The notes: a model not told the origin generated them from the sequence alone. 64,000 bases of DNA from Nocardiopsis gilva YIM 90087 (GCF_002263495.1 NZ_CP022753.1:1488001-1552000), one strand, 5' to 3'; counted from the first letter of the stretch, positions 34,098 through 43,605 are shown. Translations and numbers: made by a program.

Positions 34098-35634
34098 TCA
34101 GTCGGCGGGCGCGAACACCGCTGTTCCCGACGCTTGGATAGCCCCGTCGCCAGGCGAGGAGACCACAACCGCCCCGGGTGTTACGGCGACATCGGCGCCA
34201 GCGATGGAGATGCGCGAGTCTGCTGCATCCTCGTCGATAAAAGTTCCGGGGATGCCCAATGGCGTGCATGAACCGTCGGAGGCATCGAGGAACCCCACTG
34301 CGCTGGGGGACTTGTAGACGAACAACCCCTGGTGATTGGAGGAGTAGGGAGAGTTCCAGCAGATGCGGTCGCTGTCCCACAGGATCCTCCCATCACTTAC
34401 GCGCACTGCCCGCTGATGGTAGGAGCTGGTATAAGGCCACATGAGTAACGTCCCGCCAGGGACTGGCACACGGTGGCCGCGTCCCTGCGAATGTTCGAAG
34501 CTCACCATCTCCCAGGGTGCGCCTCGGTCGTCATCTTCGATCCGTTTGTGCCACGCCGACTCGCCGTCCGGGCGGTAGCCGACGAGCAGGCTTGTCTCCG
34601 CGCTCCGATTGCGGTCAGCGCGGTACGTCGACTGGACCACGACTCTGCCGTCAGCGGCCGCGATGTTCGCGAGTTCCCGCACCGGGGCGTTGTCGAAGTC
34701 CTCACGCACATCGGTGTCGAAGAGCAGTTCGCCTGTCTTCAAGTCGTAGGCGGCCAGGGCTGCTCCCGCATAGGCGATCAGCTTGCCGTCCTGAACCGCG
34801 AAGTCGAAGTCGTAGCCGAGGCCTCCGTTGCTGCCTCTGTCGGTGTCGACGCCGCACAGTACGGTTTCGTCCAGGTCGATGACTTTCCGCCGCCGGCCCG
34901 TGTCGGCGTCGAGTAGAGCGATCTTGCGTTCCTGGACGCTGCCGTAGGACTGGGCGCCGGTGACCACCGGGGCGACGATCACTTCGGGGGGTGGCTGTGT
35001 CGATTCGGGGGTCGGTGGTGTCGGCCGCGAACCAGAGCAGTTCACCGGTGCGTGCGTCCAGCGCCTGCACCGCGTATCTGGTGCGGCCGGGTTCATGGGG
35101 TCCGCCATTGTGTCGCCGGACGATCACCCGCCCCTGGGAGACGGTGATCTGCCCCGGCCAGATGATCTCTTCCTCCGGGAGGGATGAGGTTGCCTCGTCA
35201 GTATCCGGGACGTGCCAGAGCGCCTTCCCGGCGTCCGCGTCGTAGGCGGCGAAACCCCGCGCGTCGTGGAACACGAGGGTGTGCTCGTCGCCCACGACCT
35301 CGCCGGGTTGTACCGGGAGGCCCCAGCGCCCTTCGTCCAGCACGTCCTTGCCGGTGAATTGGGAGGCGCCCTATGCCAGGGTGTCGTAACCCAGTTGGGT
35401 GGTGGGATCATCAGGGCCGATCTCGGGCTCGGCCACCCCACCGGGCCGCACCTTCGTTCCGTCGATCCAATGCCCGCTACCACCCGCGATTACGCCCGTC
35501 CTGGAGCACATCTCGGCGGCGTGGGCGGCGATCGCGCCCATCTCTTCCCAGCTCGGGGGGAGCGACCCAGCACACAGCACCATGACCACCATGCCGGCTG
35601 TCCCCGCCGCTGCCCACCGCTGCCGACCGGCCAT
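34098..35634 (-). pseudogene. Third PQQ-like propeller gene, with a stop and a frameshift
   Basis: It starts at ATG 35634 with AAAGGAG and a signal-like TAGMVVMVLCAGSLPPSW. In frame it reads to GYDTLA, hits TAG at 35371-35373, and continues in the same frame GASQFTGKDVLDEGRWGLPV, YAVQALDARTGELLWFAADT. At a run of six C (about 34986-34991) the frame changes and the rest follows: EVIVAPVVTGAQSYGSVQER, AALAAYDLKTGELLFDTDV, SDGRILWDSDRI, to the stop at 34098. Two single-base lesions in otherwise well-kept sequence suggest recent loss. PQQ-type blades (YDLKTGELLF) are clear. Confidence 0.75.
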
Positions 35635-35685
35635 ATGCCCTGATCTCCTTTCCTGCGGTGGCACGGAACACCCCCGTCGGGGCGG

Positions 35686-35883
35686 TCACTGATTGTCCAT
35701 GAGCCACGCGTATAGGGAGAAATCGGATGATGCGCGGCTCCGGCGCGACGCGGTGTCAGTGTGGTTGGGCAGTGCCTTCACCTGGACCTCGACCGGCGTG
35801 AACGCCCCCTCGAGGTCGACGCGGTGCTCCTGCTCCTGGACGCCGGCTTCGCCAGCGCGCAGAGGTAGCGGCCAGTGCCGCAT
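35686..35883 (-). CDS. Small hypothetical protein or gene 3' end
   Basis: 65 codons with strongly G/C third positions, beginning nine bases after the VanZ stop. The segment VDLEGAFTPVEVQVKALPNH looks like a folded beta region. There is no ribosome site at the ATG 35883, so it may be a remnant or be translated by reinitiation after the VanZ gene. Confidence 0.4.
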   Translation of the reverse strand: MRHWPLPLRAGEAGVQEQEHRVDLEGAFTPVEVQVKALPNHTDTASRRSRASSDFSLYAWLMDNQ

Positions 35884-35892
35884 AGGCCCAGT

Positions 35893-36705
35893 TCACCGAT
35901 CCAGTCGTTTGGGGGATCGCGCGGCGAGGCGGCCCACAAGCATTGCTGAGACAGCGGCCATGAGGACACCGACGATATGTCCAGCGGAGTTGACGATCAC
36001 GTCGGCGGTTTCGCTTACACGCCCAGCTGACATGAGCCACTGGCCGGTCTCAACGGCGACGGACAGCACGGGGCCAACGCATAGGCGCGCCCACCAGGAA
36101 GAGAAGGACGCGAACGCCACAATGCCGATCGGTATGAAGATCAAGAGATTGAGGATTTTCTCTGCGGCTACGAGTCCTTCGGTGGCGTCGTGGACTGAGA
36201 CGTACTCTTTGGGTGGGTTCTGCTCACTGAGCTCGGCGCGTGTTTCTGTGTCCAGGTCACGGCCATGGGAGTCGAACCAGACTGCGCCGCCGCCGGCCAA
36301 GGGGTAGCGATAGTAGGCGGCGTCGCTCGGGTCCGCCTGATGTCGGGCCTCCTCTGCCTGCTCCCGCGACAGCTCCTGCGCCCCGTAGTAGACGTAGGTG
36401 TCGTCAATGTCCGGCAGAGGAACATAGGATCCTTCGAGCTCGTCGGATTGCTCTTCTTCGTAGGAAACGAACGGGTTCCAGTTGACGGCGCGATCACCTT
36501 CGCCGATCTTCGAGATATCAGAGATCGGGGGAACAAGGATCACGATGTAGACGGCACAGGAAACGCGCAGGAGTATCCGAGCTCGGCGCGCGAACCTCGC
36601 TGGAGATCGACGTCGCAGAAATGCCATCGTTCCTGCTGCCCCCGCCAGCGCCAGCACGGATACTGCCACTGTCCATGGCGAGGTGTAGAACAGGACGTGC
36701 CACAT
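35893..36705 (-). CDS. VanZ-family membrane protein
   Basis: 270 residues from ATG 36705. N-terminal spans near 6-26 and 45-62, a 100-residue acidic outside segment (EEEQSDELEGSYVPLPDIDD), then the VanZ-like domain with the signature LNLLIFIPIGIVAF, VGPVLSVAVETGQWLM and DVIVNSAGHIVGVL. VanZ proteins give low-level teicoplanin or lipoglycopeptide resistance in enterococci; most actinomycete homologues are uncharacterised. ATG overlaps the stop of a 57-codon gene by one base (TGATG), so the two are coupled. The inserted outside domain is longer than in typical VanZ proteins. Confidence 0.75.
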   Translation of the reverse strand: MWHVLFYTSPWTVAVSVLALAGAAGTMAFLRRRSPARFARRARILLRVSCAVYIVILVPPISDISKIGEGDRAVNWNPFVSYEEEQSDELEGSYVPLPDIDDTYVYYGAQELSREQAEEARHQADPSDAAYYRYPLAGGGAVWFDSHGRDLDTETRAELSEQNPPKEYVSVHDATEGLVAAEKILNLLIFIPIGIVAFASFSSWWARLCVGPVLSVAVETGQWLMSAGRVSETADVIVNSAGHIVGVLMAAVSAMLVGRLAARSPKRLDR

Positions 36706-36878
36706 CAAGAGAACCTTTCGCCGCTGAAGGACTGACTGGGAGAGCTGTCAGCGCCAAACAGTGTGAGCCTGATCTTCGGCGGACACGGGGCAGTGGCAGG
36801 AACGGGAATAATGACTTCTGCGGTGGCCGCGGCTGCAGCCTTGATGAGAAGCTCCCTGATGTAGAATTTCCTTCTCAT
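36705..36878 (-). CDS. 57-residue peptide coupled to the VanZ gene
   Basis: ATG 36878 has GAAGGA five bases upstream, and its TGA overlaps the VanZ ATG by one base. The peptide is RRKFYIRELLIKAAAAATAE followed by a Pro/Ala strand and a polar tail. It has no clear cleavage site but a basic N-terminus. The overlap is the main reason to accept it. Confidence 0.55.
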   Translation of the reverse strand: MRRKFYIRELLIKAAAAATAEVIIPVPATAPCPPKIRLTLFGADSSPSQSFSGERFS

Positions 36879-37286
36879 GAATCCTTCGCTTTTGATGCAT
36901 TGCATGCGCTGGTCGTTTATTTCCGTATGTCTCGGGCCAGCGATGGTGGCAGTGATAAATCGGATCAGCGCATGAGCAAATCGTCCGCCAGTATGGCAGT
37001 GTAGAGGGTACGGTACCTCAGGCGTCGGCAGCATTGTGACGACGTCAGTTATCATGCCATGATCCCGGAGTGGGTAAGTCCACGGTGGCCGCTTCTGGAC
37101 ACCTTGTAGTGCTGATCGGGTGATTTTCGTGACGTGCTTCACGGAAGCTGGGTGGTTGAGGAATGGCTTTGCCTAAGCATGGTGCGGATTTGGGCTGGCG
37201 GGCCACGTAGATGTCTGATGCCGTGAGTATCGTTTCAGTGTTTCGAGTCGCCGCGGAAATCCCAATCAGGGAGGACAAGACTGGCA
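36879..37286. other. Divergent intergenic region
   Basis: 408 bases between the VanZ operon and the divergent SdpI-like gene. Composition is richer in A/T than the flanks. It should contain both promoters; I saw no clear boxes or repeats. Confidence 0.4.
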
Positions 37287-37685
37287 ATGGAAGAATCGGG
37301 AGCTCTTATCTTTGCGGCGTTTGGGCTTGCAGCCGTAGCGGGACTGGCTCATTACATTAGACACGCGACGGCAAACGGCAGCCTGGGAAGGAACTCTGCG
37401 ATCGGGCTGAGGACGCGTATCACGAAGTCCTCGGACGCGGCCTGGATGGAGGGTCACAGGGAGGCGGCTCCCTGGTTGACGGTCTGTGCTGTTACTGGCT
37501 ACGTCATCAGCGTTCTGACGACTGGGGTTGCAGTTGTTGCCCTGTCAATGGGTTCCGTCGGTTCCGCTGTTGTGATCCTTCCTGCTTCCGGTTTCATGGC
37601 AGTCATTGTCATTCTTGTCATTGCAGCCATCGTAGCTGGCAAGGGCGGAAAAGATGCAGTGAACAACTGCCCAGAAAAGCGCTGA
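37287..37685 (+). CDS. SdpI/YhfL-type membrane protein
   Basis: 132 residues from ATG 37287 with GGGAGGA at 37269-37275. Three spans (about 5-22, 63-90 and 97-118). The signature between the first two is SLGRNSAIGLRTRITKSSDA, AWMEGHREAAPW, the hallmark of the SdpI C-terminal domain. In Bacillus SdpI confers immunity to the SdpC toxin and takes part in signalling; short actinomycete relatives have no assigned role. It converges on a TetR gene downstream and is divergent from VanZ. Confidence 0.8.
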   Translation: MEESGALIFAAFGLAAVAGLAHYIRHATANGSLGRNSAIGLRTRITKSSDAAWMEGHREAAPWLTVCAVTGYVISVLTTGVAVVALSMGSVGSAVVILPASGFMAVIVILVIAAIVAGKGGKDAVNNCPEKR

Positions 37686-37856
37686 TAAATCGAGAATTCG
37701 AAAATGTCATCGGTCTGGTCGCCGATGTCGGTCGTTATCCGATGAGAGATGCCGAAAAAGGGGCCGGAGGCTTTCTCGGTGGGAAACCGAAGTGAGGGGC
37801 TCGGTTTGCCGTTAGCGAATGCACCACAAGCGGGGGCGGATCAATGACCACAACAC

Positions 37857-38486
37857 TTAGCCGCTGGCAGGGCGGAGGCTGTCAAGGTGCTGGCGTAACA
37901 CAGCGAGCATTGTCTCGGGGCCCGTGATATCGGGGTGCAGCAGCGCGTTCAGAGTCAGGCCGTCCAGTAGTACAGCGAGCCGTTCGGCCTCGAGGGGAAC
38001 GTCCAAATCGTCAGCGAAGAGCCCCGCGTCCTGACCAGCGGACAGAAGCTCAGGGAATCCCAGGCGCATGCTCTTCTGGAGATCGTGGATGTGCGGCTCG
38101 AGTTCTGGTCGGGAAGACGCGTGGACGCAGCACGCGAGCCAGGCCTCGGTGTCCTGGCGCCTCTCCGTATCAACCGGCAGGAACTGCGCCAAGGCGTTCT
38201 CTACGGCCATGCGCTTCTCATCAGCGGTTGCGGTGGGGTCGGCAAGGGAGTGTGCGGGGTCGTGCTGGTCGAGTCGGCACGTCAACTGCATATACGCGAC
38301 TTCCCGGACGAAGATCAGCAGTTCCTTCGTGTCGGTGAAGTACAAACGAATAATCTCGCTAGGAAAGCTGGACTCGCGTGCCACGCGGGAGATCGTCGCC
38401 GCGTCTGGTCCGTCACGGGCAATAATGCGAAACGCTGCGTCGGCTACGATGTTGCGATGCGCGTCAGGTCCGATGAGACAGGCCAT
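37857..38486 (-). CDS. TetR-family regulator (BetI/AcrR-like)
   Basis: 209 residues from ATG 38486. HTH region: NIVADAAFRIIARDGPDAAT, ISRVARESSFPSEIIRLYFT. The C-terminal domain has the TetR_C_6/BetI style (WLACCVHASSRPELEPHIHD, then LAVLLDGLTLNALLHPD). The TNKEELLI-like segment (DTKELLIFVREVAY) is typical after the recognition helix. No target gene is adjacent in a divergent layout. A TniQ remnant lies upstream, so its partner gene may have been lost. Confidence 0.8.
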   Translation of the reverse strand: MACLIGPDAHRNIVADAAFRIIARDGPDAATISRVARESSFPSEIIRLYFTDTKELLIFVREVAYMQLTCRLDQHDPAHSLADPTATADEKRMAVENALAQFLPVDTERRQDTEAWLACCVHASSRPELEPHIHDLQKSMRLGFPELLSAGQDAGLFADDLDVPLEAERLAVLLDGLTLNALLHPDITGPETMLAVLRQHLDSLRPASG

Positions 38487-38509
38487 CCCTAAAGAATACA
38501 GAGCGGCGT

Positions 38510-38934
38510 ATGCCTGCTGGGGTGCACAGCATTGGCGGGTGCGCTGCTGGAGGTGTGATCTGCCGCTGACCGGCGGTGTCGAGCATGGCGGCCGGTTTTT
38601 GTGTGTCGTAGTCGCGTGCAGTCGGGTCGGGGCACGTGGGCAGGAACTCGGCGGAGATGTCGGCGCCGAACAGGAAGGCGCGCTCCTCCTCGAACCGGTC
38701 GAGCGTGCGGCAACTGAAGAAGGCGAGGAGCTGGCGGGCTGTTCGCGGCCAGATCCGCTCCAGGGTGGCCCAGCCGTGGGCGCTGCGGGTGCTCAGGGCG
38801 AGGCTGAACTCGTCTACTAGGCAGCGCAGTAGCCGGAACCACACCCCGGCGTGCACGCTTCGGCTGGGCTGGGTGACCCGGCCGGTGGTGAGTCCTTCGC
38901 AGGTGTATGGGTGTTGAACCGTCCGCTCGCGCAT
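38510..38934 (-). pseudogene. TniQ-like transposition protein, C-terminal remnant
   Basis: The minus strand reads VHAGVWFRLLRCLVDEFSLA, LSTRSAHGWATLERIWPRTA and FEEERAFLFGADI, resembling the C-terminal part of actinobacterial TniQ-family proteins, which normally have HAGVWVRLLR and TLERIW at this point. The rest of the protein is missing. From 38935 to 39160 a hydrophobic minus-strand frame (GLLVGPVFGDVANVAALGLV) may be another fragment but has no name. Confidence 0.5.
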
Positions 38935-39168
38935 TCGACGCTCTGGTCAGGAAGCTCCGGAGGCGAGTTCCATGGCGGCGCCCCACTGGCCGTAGGCGGC
39001 TGATCGAAGACCCGCTTGTCTGGGACGAGAAGCAGAGCGAGAACGAGGCCGAGCGCTGCCACGTTCGCAACGTCGCCGAACACCGGGCCCACGAGCAACC
39101 CGACACCCAAATCGCCGACACCGCCCGACTCAAGGCCCGGAGACCGGCCGCTTGAGTCGGGCCGAGGC

Positions 39169-40158
39169 TCAATTGTCGCAGCCCTCAGTGACGACGAATT
39201 TCGTCCCCCCGAGTGCTGCTCCGACAGGCGTCTCAGCCCACTTGGCGAGTAGGTTCGGCTCCCGTTCGAGCTGATTCAGCAGATTGGCGATCTCATCAGC
39301 GCCCGGCGATGTGGGCAGCACGCAGCGAAGTACTATGTGACCTGTCGCGCTGCCGTCTTCCTCGTCGGGATCATCGGGTTCCCAGCGCCCGATCCCGATG
39401 TCCCAAGAACCGGAATCGTCGTCGCCGGGCTGCGGCGCCTGGATTGACATGTAATAACCGTCTGAATCGTACGGCTCAGCGAAGATCTCAAGGTGAGCGT
39501 GTTCCAGGAAAGCCAGCCCGCCGGAGCACCGAGAGAAGGCGGTGGCCAATACCCGTAGGTCCTCGATGGATTTCTCACGCTCCTCGGCGGTGATCCCCTC
39601 TTCGAGACGATCCAACTGCTCACGAATGTCACGGCTCAGCGTGTCCATTCCGCCGTCATACGTCACGAATGGATGGCCGAAGTCCCAGTGACGTCGCCCC
39701 TCTGTCTCGGGCATGGGAATTCCCTCTGAGTACTCGGCGAGTGCCTCGGACAACTCTCGCGCCTCCGCTTCCAGTTCCGCGTCGATCGCGATCCGGACCG
39801 GCTCAGGAACCGTCGCCAGGGCGTCGTCCAAATCAGCCAGCGCTTGGTGGAGCTGCAGACAGGCGTACTCGTACCACAAACTGTGTGTACCGGTCAGAAG
39901 ATCGGCGCGCGAAGCTCGGTCTGTCAGCGCCGCAAGGTGCTTGCTCGGATAGCTAGCCACGCGGCGATCACGGAGATCATGGACGCTCAGGGGGACGGTG
40001 ACGAGGGCGGAGATTCGGTTGAGCACGTCGATGATCGGTACTGCGAGAGCGGGGTCACCGAGGCTCGTCACAGTTGACGACACGACCCCGTCCGAGCCCT
40101 CGTACGTTGCCAGGATCTGCGTTTTCCCACGGTTCGCGTGCTGAGAGTAAATGGTCAT
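39169..40158 (-). CDS. Hypothetical protein, acidic, cytoplasmic
   Basis: 329 residues from ATG 40158. No signal peptide or membrane segment. The protein is acidic throughout. N-terminal half: ILATYEGSDGVVSSTVTSLG (like small GTPase- or VOC-unrelated beta strands), then helices (HQALADLDDALATVPEPVRI, LEAEARELSEALAEYSEGIP). C-terminal half: SRDIREQLDRLEEGITAEER and beta-rich acidic segments (DSGSWDIGIGRWEPDDPDEE, GHIVLRCVLPT). I do not recognise it. The start is the only ATG compatible with the coding pattern; a ribosome site (GGCGTCTTC side) is not obvious. Confidence 0.6.
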   Translation of the reverse strand: MTIYSQHANRGKTQILATYEGSDGVVSSTVTSLGDPALAVPIIDVLNRISALVTVPLSVHDLRDRRVASYPSKHLAALTDRASRADLLTGTHSLWYEYACLQLHQALADLDDALATVPEPVRIAIDAELEAEARELSEALAEYSEGIPMPETEGRRHWDFGHPFVTYDGGMDTLSRDIREQLDRLEEGITAEEREKSIEDLRVLATAFSRCSGGLAFLEHAHLEIFAEPYDSDGYYMSIQAPQPGDDDSGSWDIGIGRWEPDDPDEEDGSATGHIVLRCVLPTSPGADEIANLLNQLEREPNLLAKWAETPVGAALGGTKFVVTEGCDN

Positions 40159-40626
40159 GAAGACGCCTTTCGACTACCGGGCCGATGACGGCTCGATGGT
40201 CAGGGAAGAATGTGGAGAGAGGCGGTGGCGAGGGCGCGTTCCGACGCTCCATGCCTCGAAGGGATCGGCGGTGGCCCAGGTTCTGTCCCGAGCTCCTTGC
40301 CTACGTGAACCATAGGTGTACGCATGGCGCGCCACAACCCCATTACGGAACTCTCTGGAAGAAGGCGGCTGCTGACAAGGCGCCGCTGCCGGCGTCACCG
40401 ACTCCAGGCGCGTCTCAGTCACGACCAGCCGTCTCACTGTCGGCGAGTGGCTACACGTGTGCCCCGCAGGCAGGAAAGGGCGGCCGAGCGCTGGCGCGAC
40501 AGAGACCGCATTCGGATCCGGCTCCTGCGCTTACAGCCGCTTACGTGATGGAGAGTGTTACCTCCAAGGCCTGGGCTGATCCTTTCCGACAGAAATTCAG
40601 TTGACCTGTCATGGGAACATCGCACA
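40159..40626. other. Intergenic, nothing recognised
   Basis: 468 bases between the divergent 40158 and 40627 starts. Frames here are not protein-like and I saw no repeat or promoter pair worth naming. Confidence 0.35.
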
Positions 40627-41577
40627 ATGAGTGCGTTCATGACACCGGAGCAGCTCGCCCACCGAACCTCACGCGCCGTGGACGCGGCTGTGCAGGGAGG
40701 GCGTGACTTCGGACTCACCGTGACGGAGCCCAGGGTGCTCCACGACCTGTTCTCCGTCGTCGTCCACCTTGCTCCCTCGCCCGTCGTGGCCCGGGTTCTC
40801 ACCGTGGTGCCGCAGCATGCCGACCTCGACAGCCTGGCCGGTCGGCAGCGGGTGGAACTGGACATGGTGCGGTGGCTCGCGGACCGCGGGACCCCCGTTG
40901 TTCCTCCCAGCCTCCTCATTCCAGCGGAGCCCGTCCGGGTCGACGGGTTCTCGATGACGTTCTGGCAGTTGGTCGAGGAGGTCAAGGACCGAGAGCCCGA
41001 CTACGTGGCGAACGCCGGCCTCGTTCCCGGCCTGCACGCCGCCATGCGCGACTATCCGGGGGAGCTGGGATTCCTGTCGGCGGCCGAACCGCGGTTCATC
41101 GACGACGGCATCGCCATGCTCGAACAGCGCCCCGACCTCATCGATCCGGCCGACCTGGAGCGTATGCGCCGCGAATGGCGGGTCCTGGAGCCCATCGTGC
41201 GCTCCCGCACGATGTTCGAATGGAAGTTCCCGGGGATCGACGTCCAGCCTGTTCACGGCGACTCCCCGGTCGCGAACATCTTCCACGGGGTGGGCGGGGA
41301 TCTGTACGCCGACTTCGAGATGGTGACGCTGGGGCCCGTCGAGTGGGACATGGCCCTCCTCGGACCCGACTGCGAAGCCGCCTACAACTGCGCAGCTCAG
41401 CGCAGGGGCATGAGGCCGTTGAACGAGGACGTCCTCAGCTTCGTGAATGCCGTGGGGATGCTGGTGGCCTTCGCCAGCCTCGCGCTCACGCCGCAACTGC
41501 CCTTGCTCGTGGATGCCATGCGGCAGCTCCCCGAGCAGTGGCGGTCGATGCCGTTCGCCGGAAGCCTGGCGGCCTGA
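40627..41577 (+). CDS. Aminoglycoside-phosphotransferase-fold protein
   Basis: 316 residues from ATG 40627. The kinase fold is visible from VQPVHGDSPVANIFH (catalytic loop HGDxxxxN) and the following metal-binding segment YADFEMVTLGPVEWDMALLG (DFE in place of the usual DWE/DFG). The N-terminal lobe has VVHLAPSPVVARVLT. Such proteins phosphorylate small molecules including antibiotics or choline; the substrate cannot be read from sequence. The long upstream frame to 40555 has no support. Confidence 0.8.
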   Translation: MSAFMTPEQLAHRTSRAVDAAVQGGRDFGLTVTEPRVLHDLFSVVVHLAPSPVVARVLTVVPQHADLDSLAGRQRVELDMVRWLADRGTPVVPPSLLIPAEPVRVDGFSMTFWQLVEEVKDREPDYVANAGLVPGLHAAMRDYPGELGFLSAAEPRFIDDGIAMLEQRPDLIDPADLERMRREWRVLEPIVRSRTMFEWKFPGIDVQPVHGDSPVANIFHGVGGDLYADFEMVTLGPVEWDMALLGPDCEAAYNCAAQRRGMRPLNEDVLSFVNAVGMLVAFASLALTPQLPLLVDAMRQLPEQWRSMPFAGSLAA

Positions 41578-41681
41578 CGGGCACGGAGGGCGGATCCGCC
41601 GCGGGTGCGGCGCGGGCACCGGATTCTCGGCTTCTCAGGTGGGGACCGTCAGGGGCAGGGTCCAAAGACTCTTGCGCATTA

Positions 41682-41717
41682 CTGACCGATTGGTCAGACT
41701 AATGATCGCATGGTCAG
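41682..41717. promoter_or_regulatory. Inverted repeat with a third half-site, probable TetR operator
   Basis: CTGACC (41682-41687), four bases, GGTCAG (41692-41697) form a dyad, and a further GGTCAG lies at 41712-41717. It is 30 bases before the alpha/beta hydrolase start. The TetR gene two positions downstream (42970) is the obvious candidate regulator. Confidence 0.55.
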
Positions 41718-41746
41718 TTGCCCGCTGGAGACGGGGATGATGCGTA

Positions 41747-42781
41747 ATGAACGGGAATGCGCCGACCGGGGGCACAGGCGGGGGATCAGCGGCGTCGCGT
41801 CCGAGTCGTCCCCGATGGGGGATTCGATGGACGGTGATCGGGCTGGTGGCCGCCGCCCTCGGGGGCTGGTTGACGGTGCGGGACACCTCGCCCGTCGGGC
41901 ACTTCACCTCCGCCCAGGGCCACGACGAGTTCTTCGCGGCGTACCAGCGGGCGATGGAGGACCTTCCGGAGCCGGATGCCACGCTCGACGTGCGAACGGA
42001 CTACGGAGTGGTCCGGATGTACCGGTTCGACGGTGCCGCTCCCGAACAGGCTCCGCTGGTATTCCTGCCGGGCCGGGCCTCGGCGTCGCCGGTGCTGGCG
42101 GACAACCTTCCGTCTCTGCGGAAGATCCGTACCGTGTACACGGTCGACCTGCTCGGCGAGCCCGGGGCCAGTATTCAGACCCGCCCGATCCGCGACGACG
42201 AGGACCAGGCCCGGTGGCTCCACCAGGCGCTGTCGCAACTGCCCGAGCCCAGGGTGCATCTGCTTGGACTGTCGATCGGCGGTTGGACCGCCATGAATCT
42301 CGCCATCCGGCAACCGGACACCCTCGCGAGTGTCACCCTGCTCGATCCGGCGATGACCTTCGCGGACATGCCTTGGGAGACGGTGGCGCGGTCCATCCCG
42401 GCCTCGGTCCCCTGGTTCCCGAAGAGCTGGCGGGACGGGTTCAACAGCTGGACCGCAGGGGGTGCCCCGGTGGAGGACGTCCCGGTCGCGGACATGATCG
42501 AGTCGGGCATGAAGAACTACGCCCTCGAACTGCTGGTGCCCAGCCGGTTCTCGGCCGAGCAGCTGCGGACCGTCGGCCTGCCGGTGCTGGCGATCATCGC
42601 TGGTGAGTCCGTCATGCACAACTCGCCCGACGCCGCACGGCAGGCCGAGGACACGCTCTCCCGGGGCACCGTGCTGACCTATCACGACGCGTCGCACGCG
42701 ATCAATGGCGAATACCCTGACGAGATTGCCGCCGACGTCGCTGCGTTCCTGAGCGAGCTGGACGAGGGCTCCGCCGACTGA
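41747..42781 (+). CDS. Membrane-anchored alpha/beta hydrolase
   Basis: 344 residues from ATG 41747. One span near residues 25-45 (IRWTVIGLVAAALGGWLTV) anchors it, with the catalytic domain outside or as a tail-in signal anchor. Fold markers: LVFLPGRASASP (oxyanion), VYTVDLLGEPG, nucleophile elbow LGLSIGGWTAMN, IIAGESVMHNS (acid region) and YHDASHAI (late His). Enzymes of this shape are carboxylesterases or related to chloroperoxidases. The gene is the first of a likely pair with a TetR gene and has a TetR-like operator in front. Confidence 0.8.
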   Translation: MNGNAPTGGTGGGSAASRPSRPRWGIRWTVIGLVAAALGGWLTVRDTSPVGHFTSAQGHDEFFAAYQRAMEDLPEPDATLDVRTDYGVVRMYRFDGAAPEQAPLVFLPGRASASPVLADNLPSLRKIRTVYTVDLLGEPGASIQTRPIRDDEDQARWLHQALSQLPEPRVHLLGLSIGGWTAMNLAIRQPDTLASVTLLDPAMTFADMPWETVARSIPASVPWFPKSWRDGFNSWTAGGAPVEDVPVADMIESGMKNYALELLVPSRFSAEQLRTVGLPVLAIIAGESVMHNSPDAARQAEDTLSRGTVLTYHDASHAINGEYPDEIAADVAAFLSELDEGSAD

Positions 42782-42969
42782 ATCCGAGCAGGCACGCGCC
42801 CCGGTCTGGCGCCGGCGGAGCAGCCGTTTCCGCCCACGGCTTCGGGCAGGATAGTGACGACACCTCCTGGACCACCGGACTCGGCCCTCGGCCGTGGGTC
42901 TACGCCCCCGGCGGCGGCCGTCACGGCAACCGCCACCCCTCTCAGCCACCAACAGGAGGTCGAAGAAGA

Positions 42970-43605
42970 GTGCCCGCCAGGTCACATGGCGTCCGCGATG
43001 CGGCGAACCGACAGCCGACATTCACCGAGCAGGCCCGGCGAGCGCAGCTGATCGCCGTCACGATCGACCTCGTCGCCGCTCATGGCTACGCCGGGTGCTC
43101 CCTGCAGCGCATCGCGGACGCCGCCGGCATCACCAAGGGTGCGGTGATCTACCACTTCGCGACGAAGAACGCGGTCATTCGTGCCGCTTACGACGCGGTC
43201 ATCGGCGCGCTCACCGAGAGGGTCACAGCCGCACTGGAGGCGGCGTCAGGCCCCGCGAGTGCCGTGGACGCTTACGTCGATTCGATGATCAGCCACATGG
43301 CCGAGAACCCGACGCATGTACGCATGATCGTCGAGGCGCTCAGCCCCGCGAACGCCACGGGCATCGAGGACCATCCCGGATCGGCCGCACGGTGGCAACC
43401 GCTCGCGGACCTCATCACAGCGGCGGTGGAGGCCAGGGAGTACCGCTCGGATGTGGACGCGAAGATTTTGGCGATCATGCTCACCGGTGTGATCGACGCT
43501 GTGGTGGCGCAGGCCCGCACCGACCCCGAGTACGACCTCGCCGGGAGTACGGGGGCCGTCCTCGACATGCTGCATCGCACGGCCCTGCGAACAGGCGGGT
43601 GCTGA
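42970..43605 (+). CDS. TetR-family regulator
   Basis: 211 residues from GTG 42970, with AGGAGG at 42954-42959. HTH: IAVTIDLVAAHGYAGCSLQR, IADAAGITKGAVIYHFATKN. The C-terminal domain is of the QacR/AcrR type with MISHMAENPTHVRMIVEALS. Close to the alpha/beta hydrolase (188 bases), in the same direction, so it likely regulates that gene through 41682-41717. Confidence 0.85.
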   Translation: MPARSHGVRDAANRQPTFTEQARRAQLIAVTIDLVAAHGYAGCSLQRIADAAGITKGAVIYHFATKNAVIRAAYDAVIGALTERVTAALEAASGPASAVDAYVDSMISHMAENPTHVRMIVEALSPANATGIEDHPGSAARWQPLADLITAAVEAREYRSDVDAKILAIMLTGVIDAVVAQARTDPEYDLAGSTGAVLDMLHRTALRTGGC

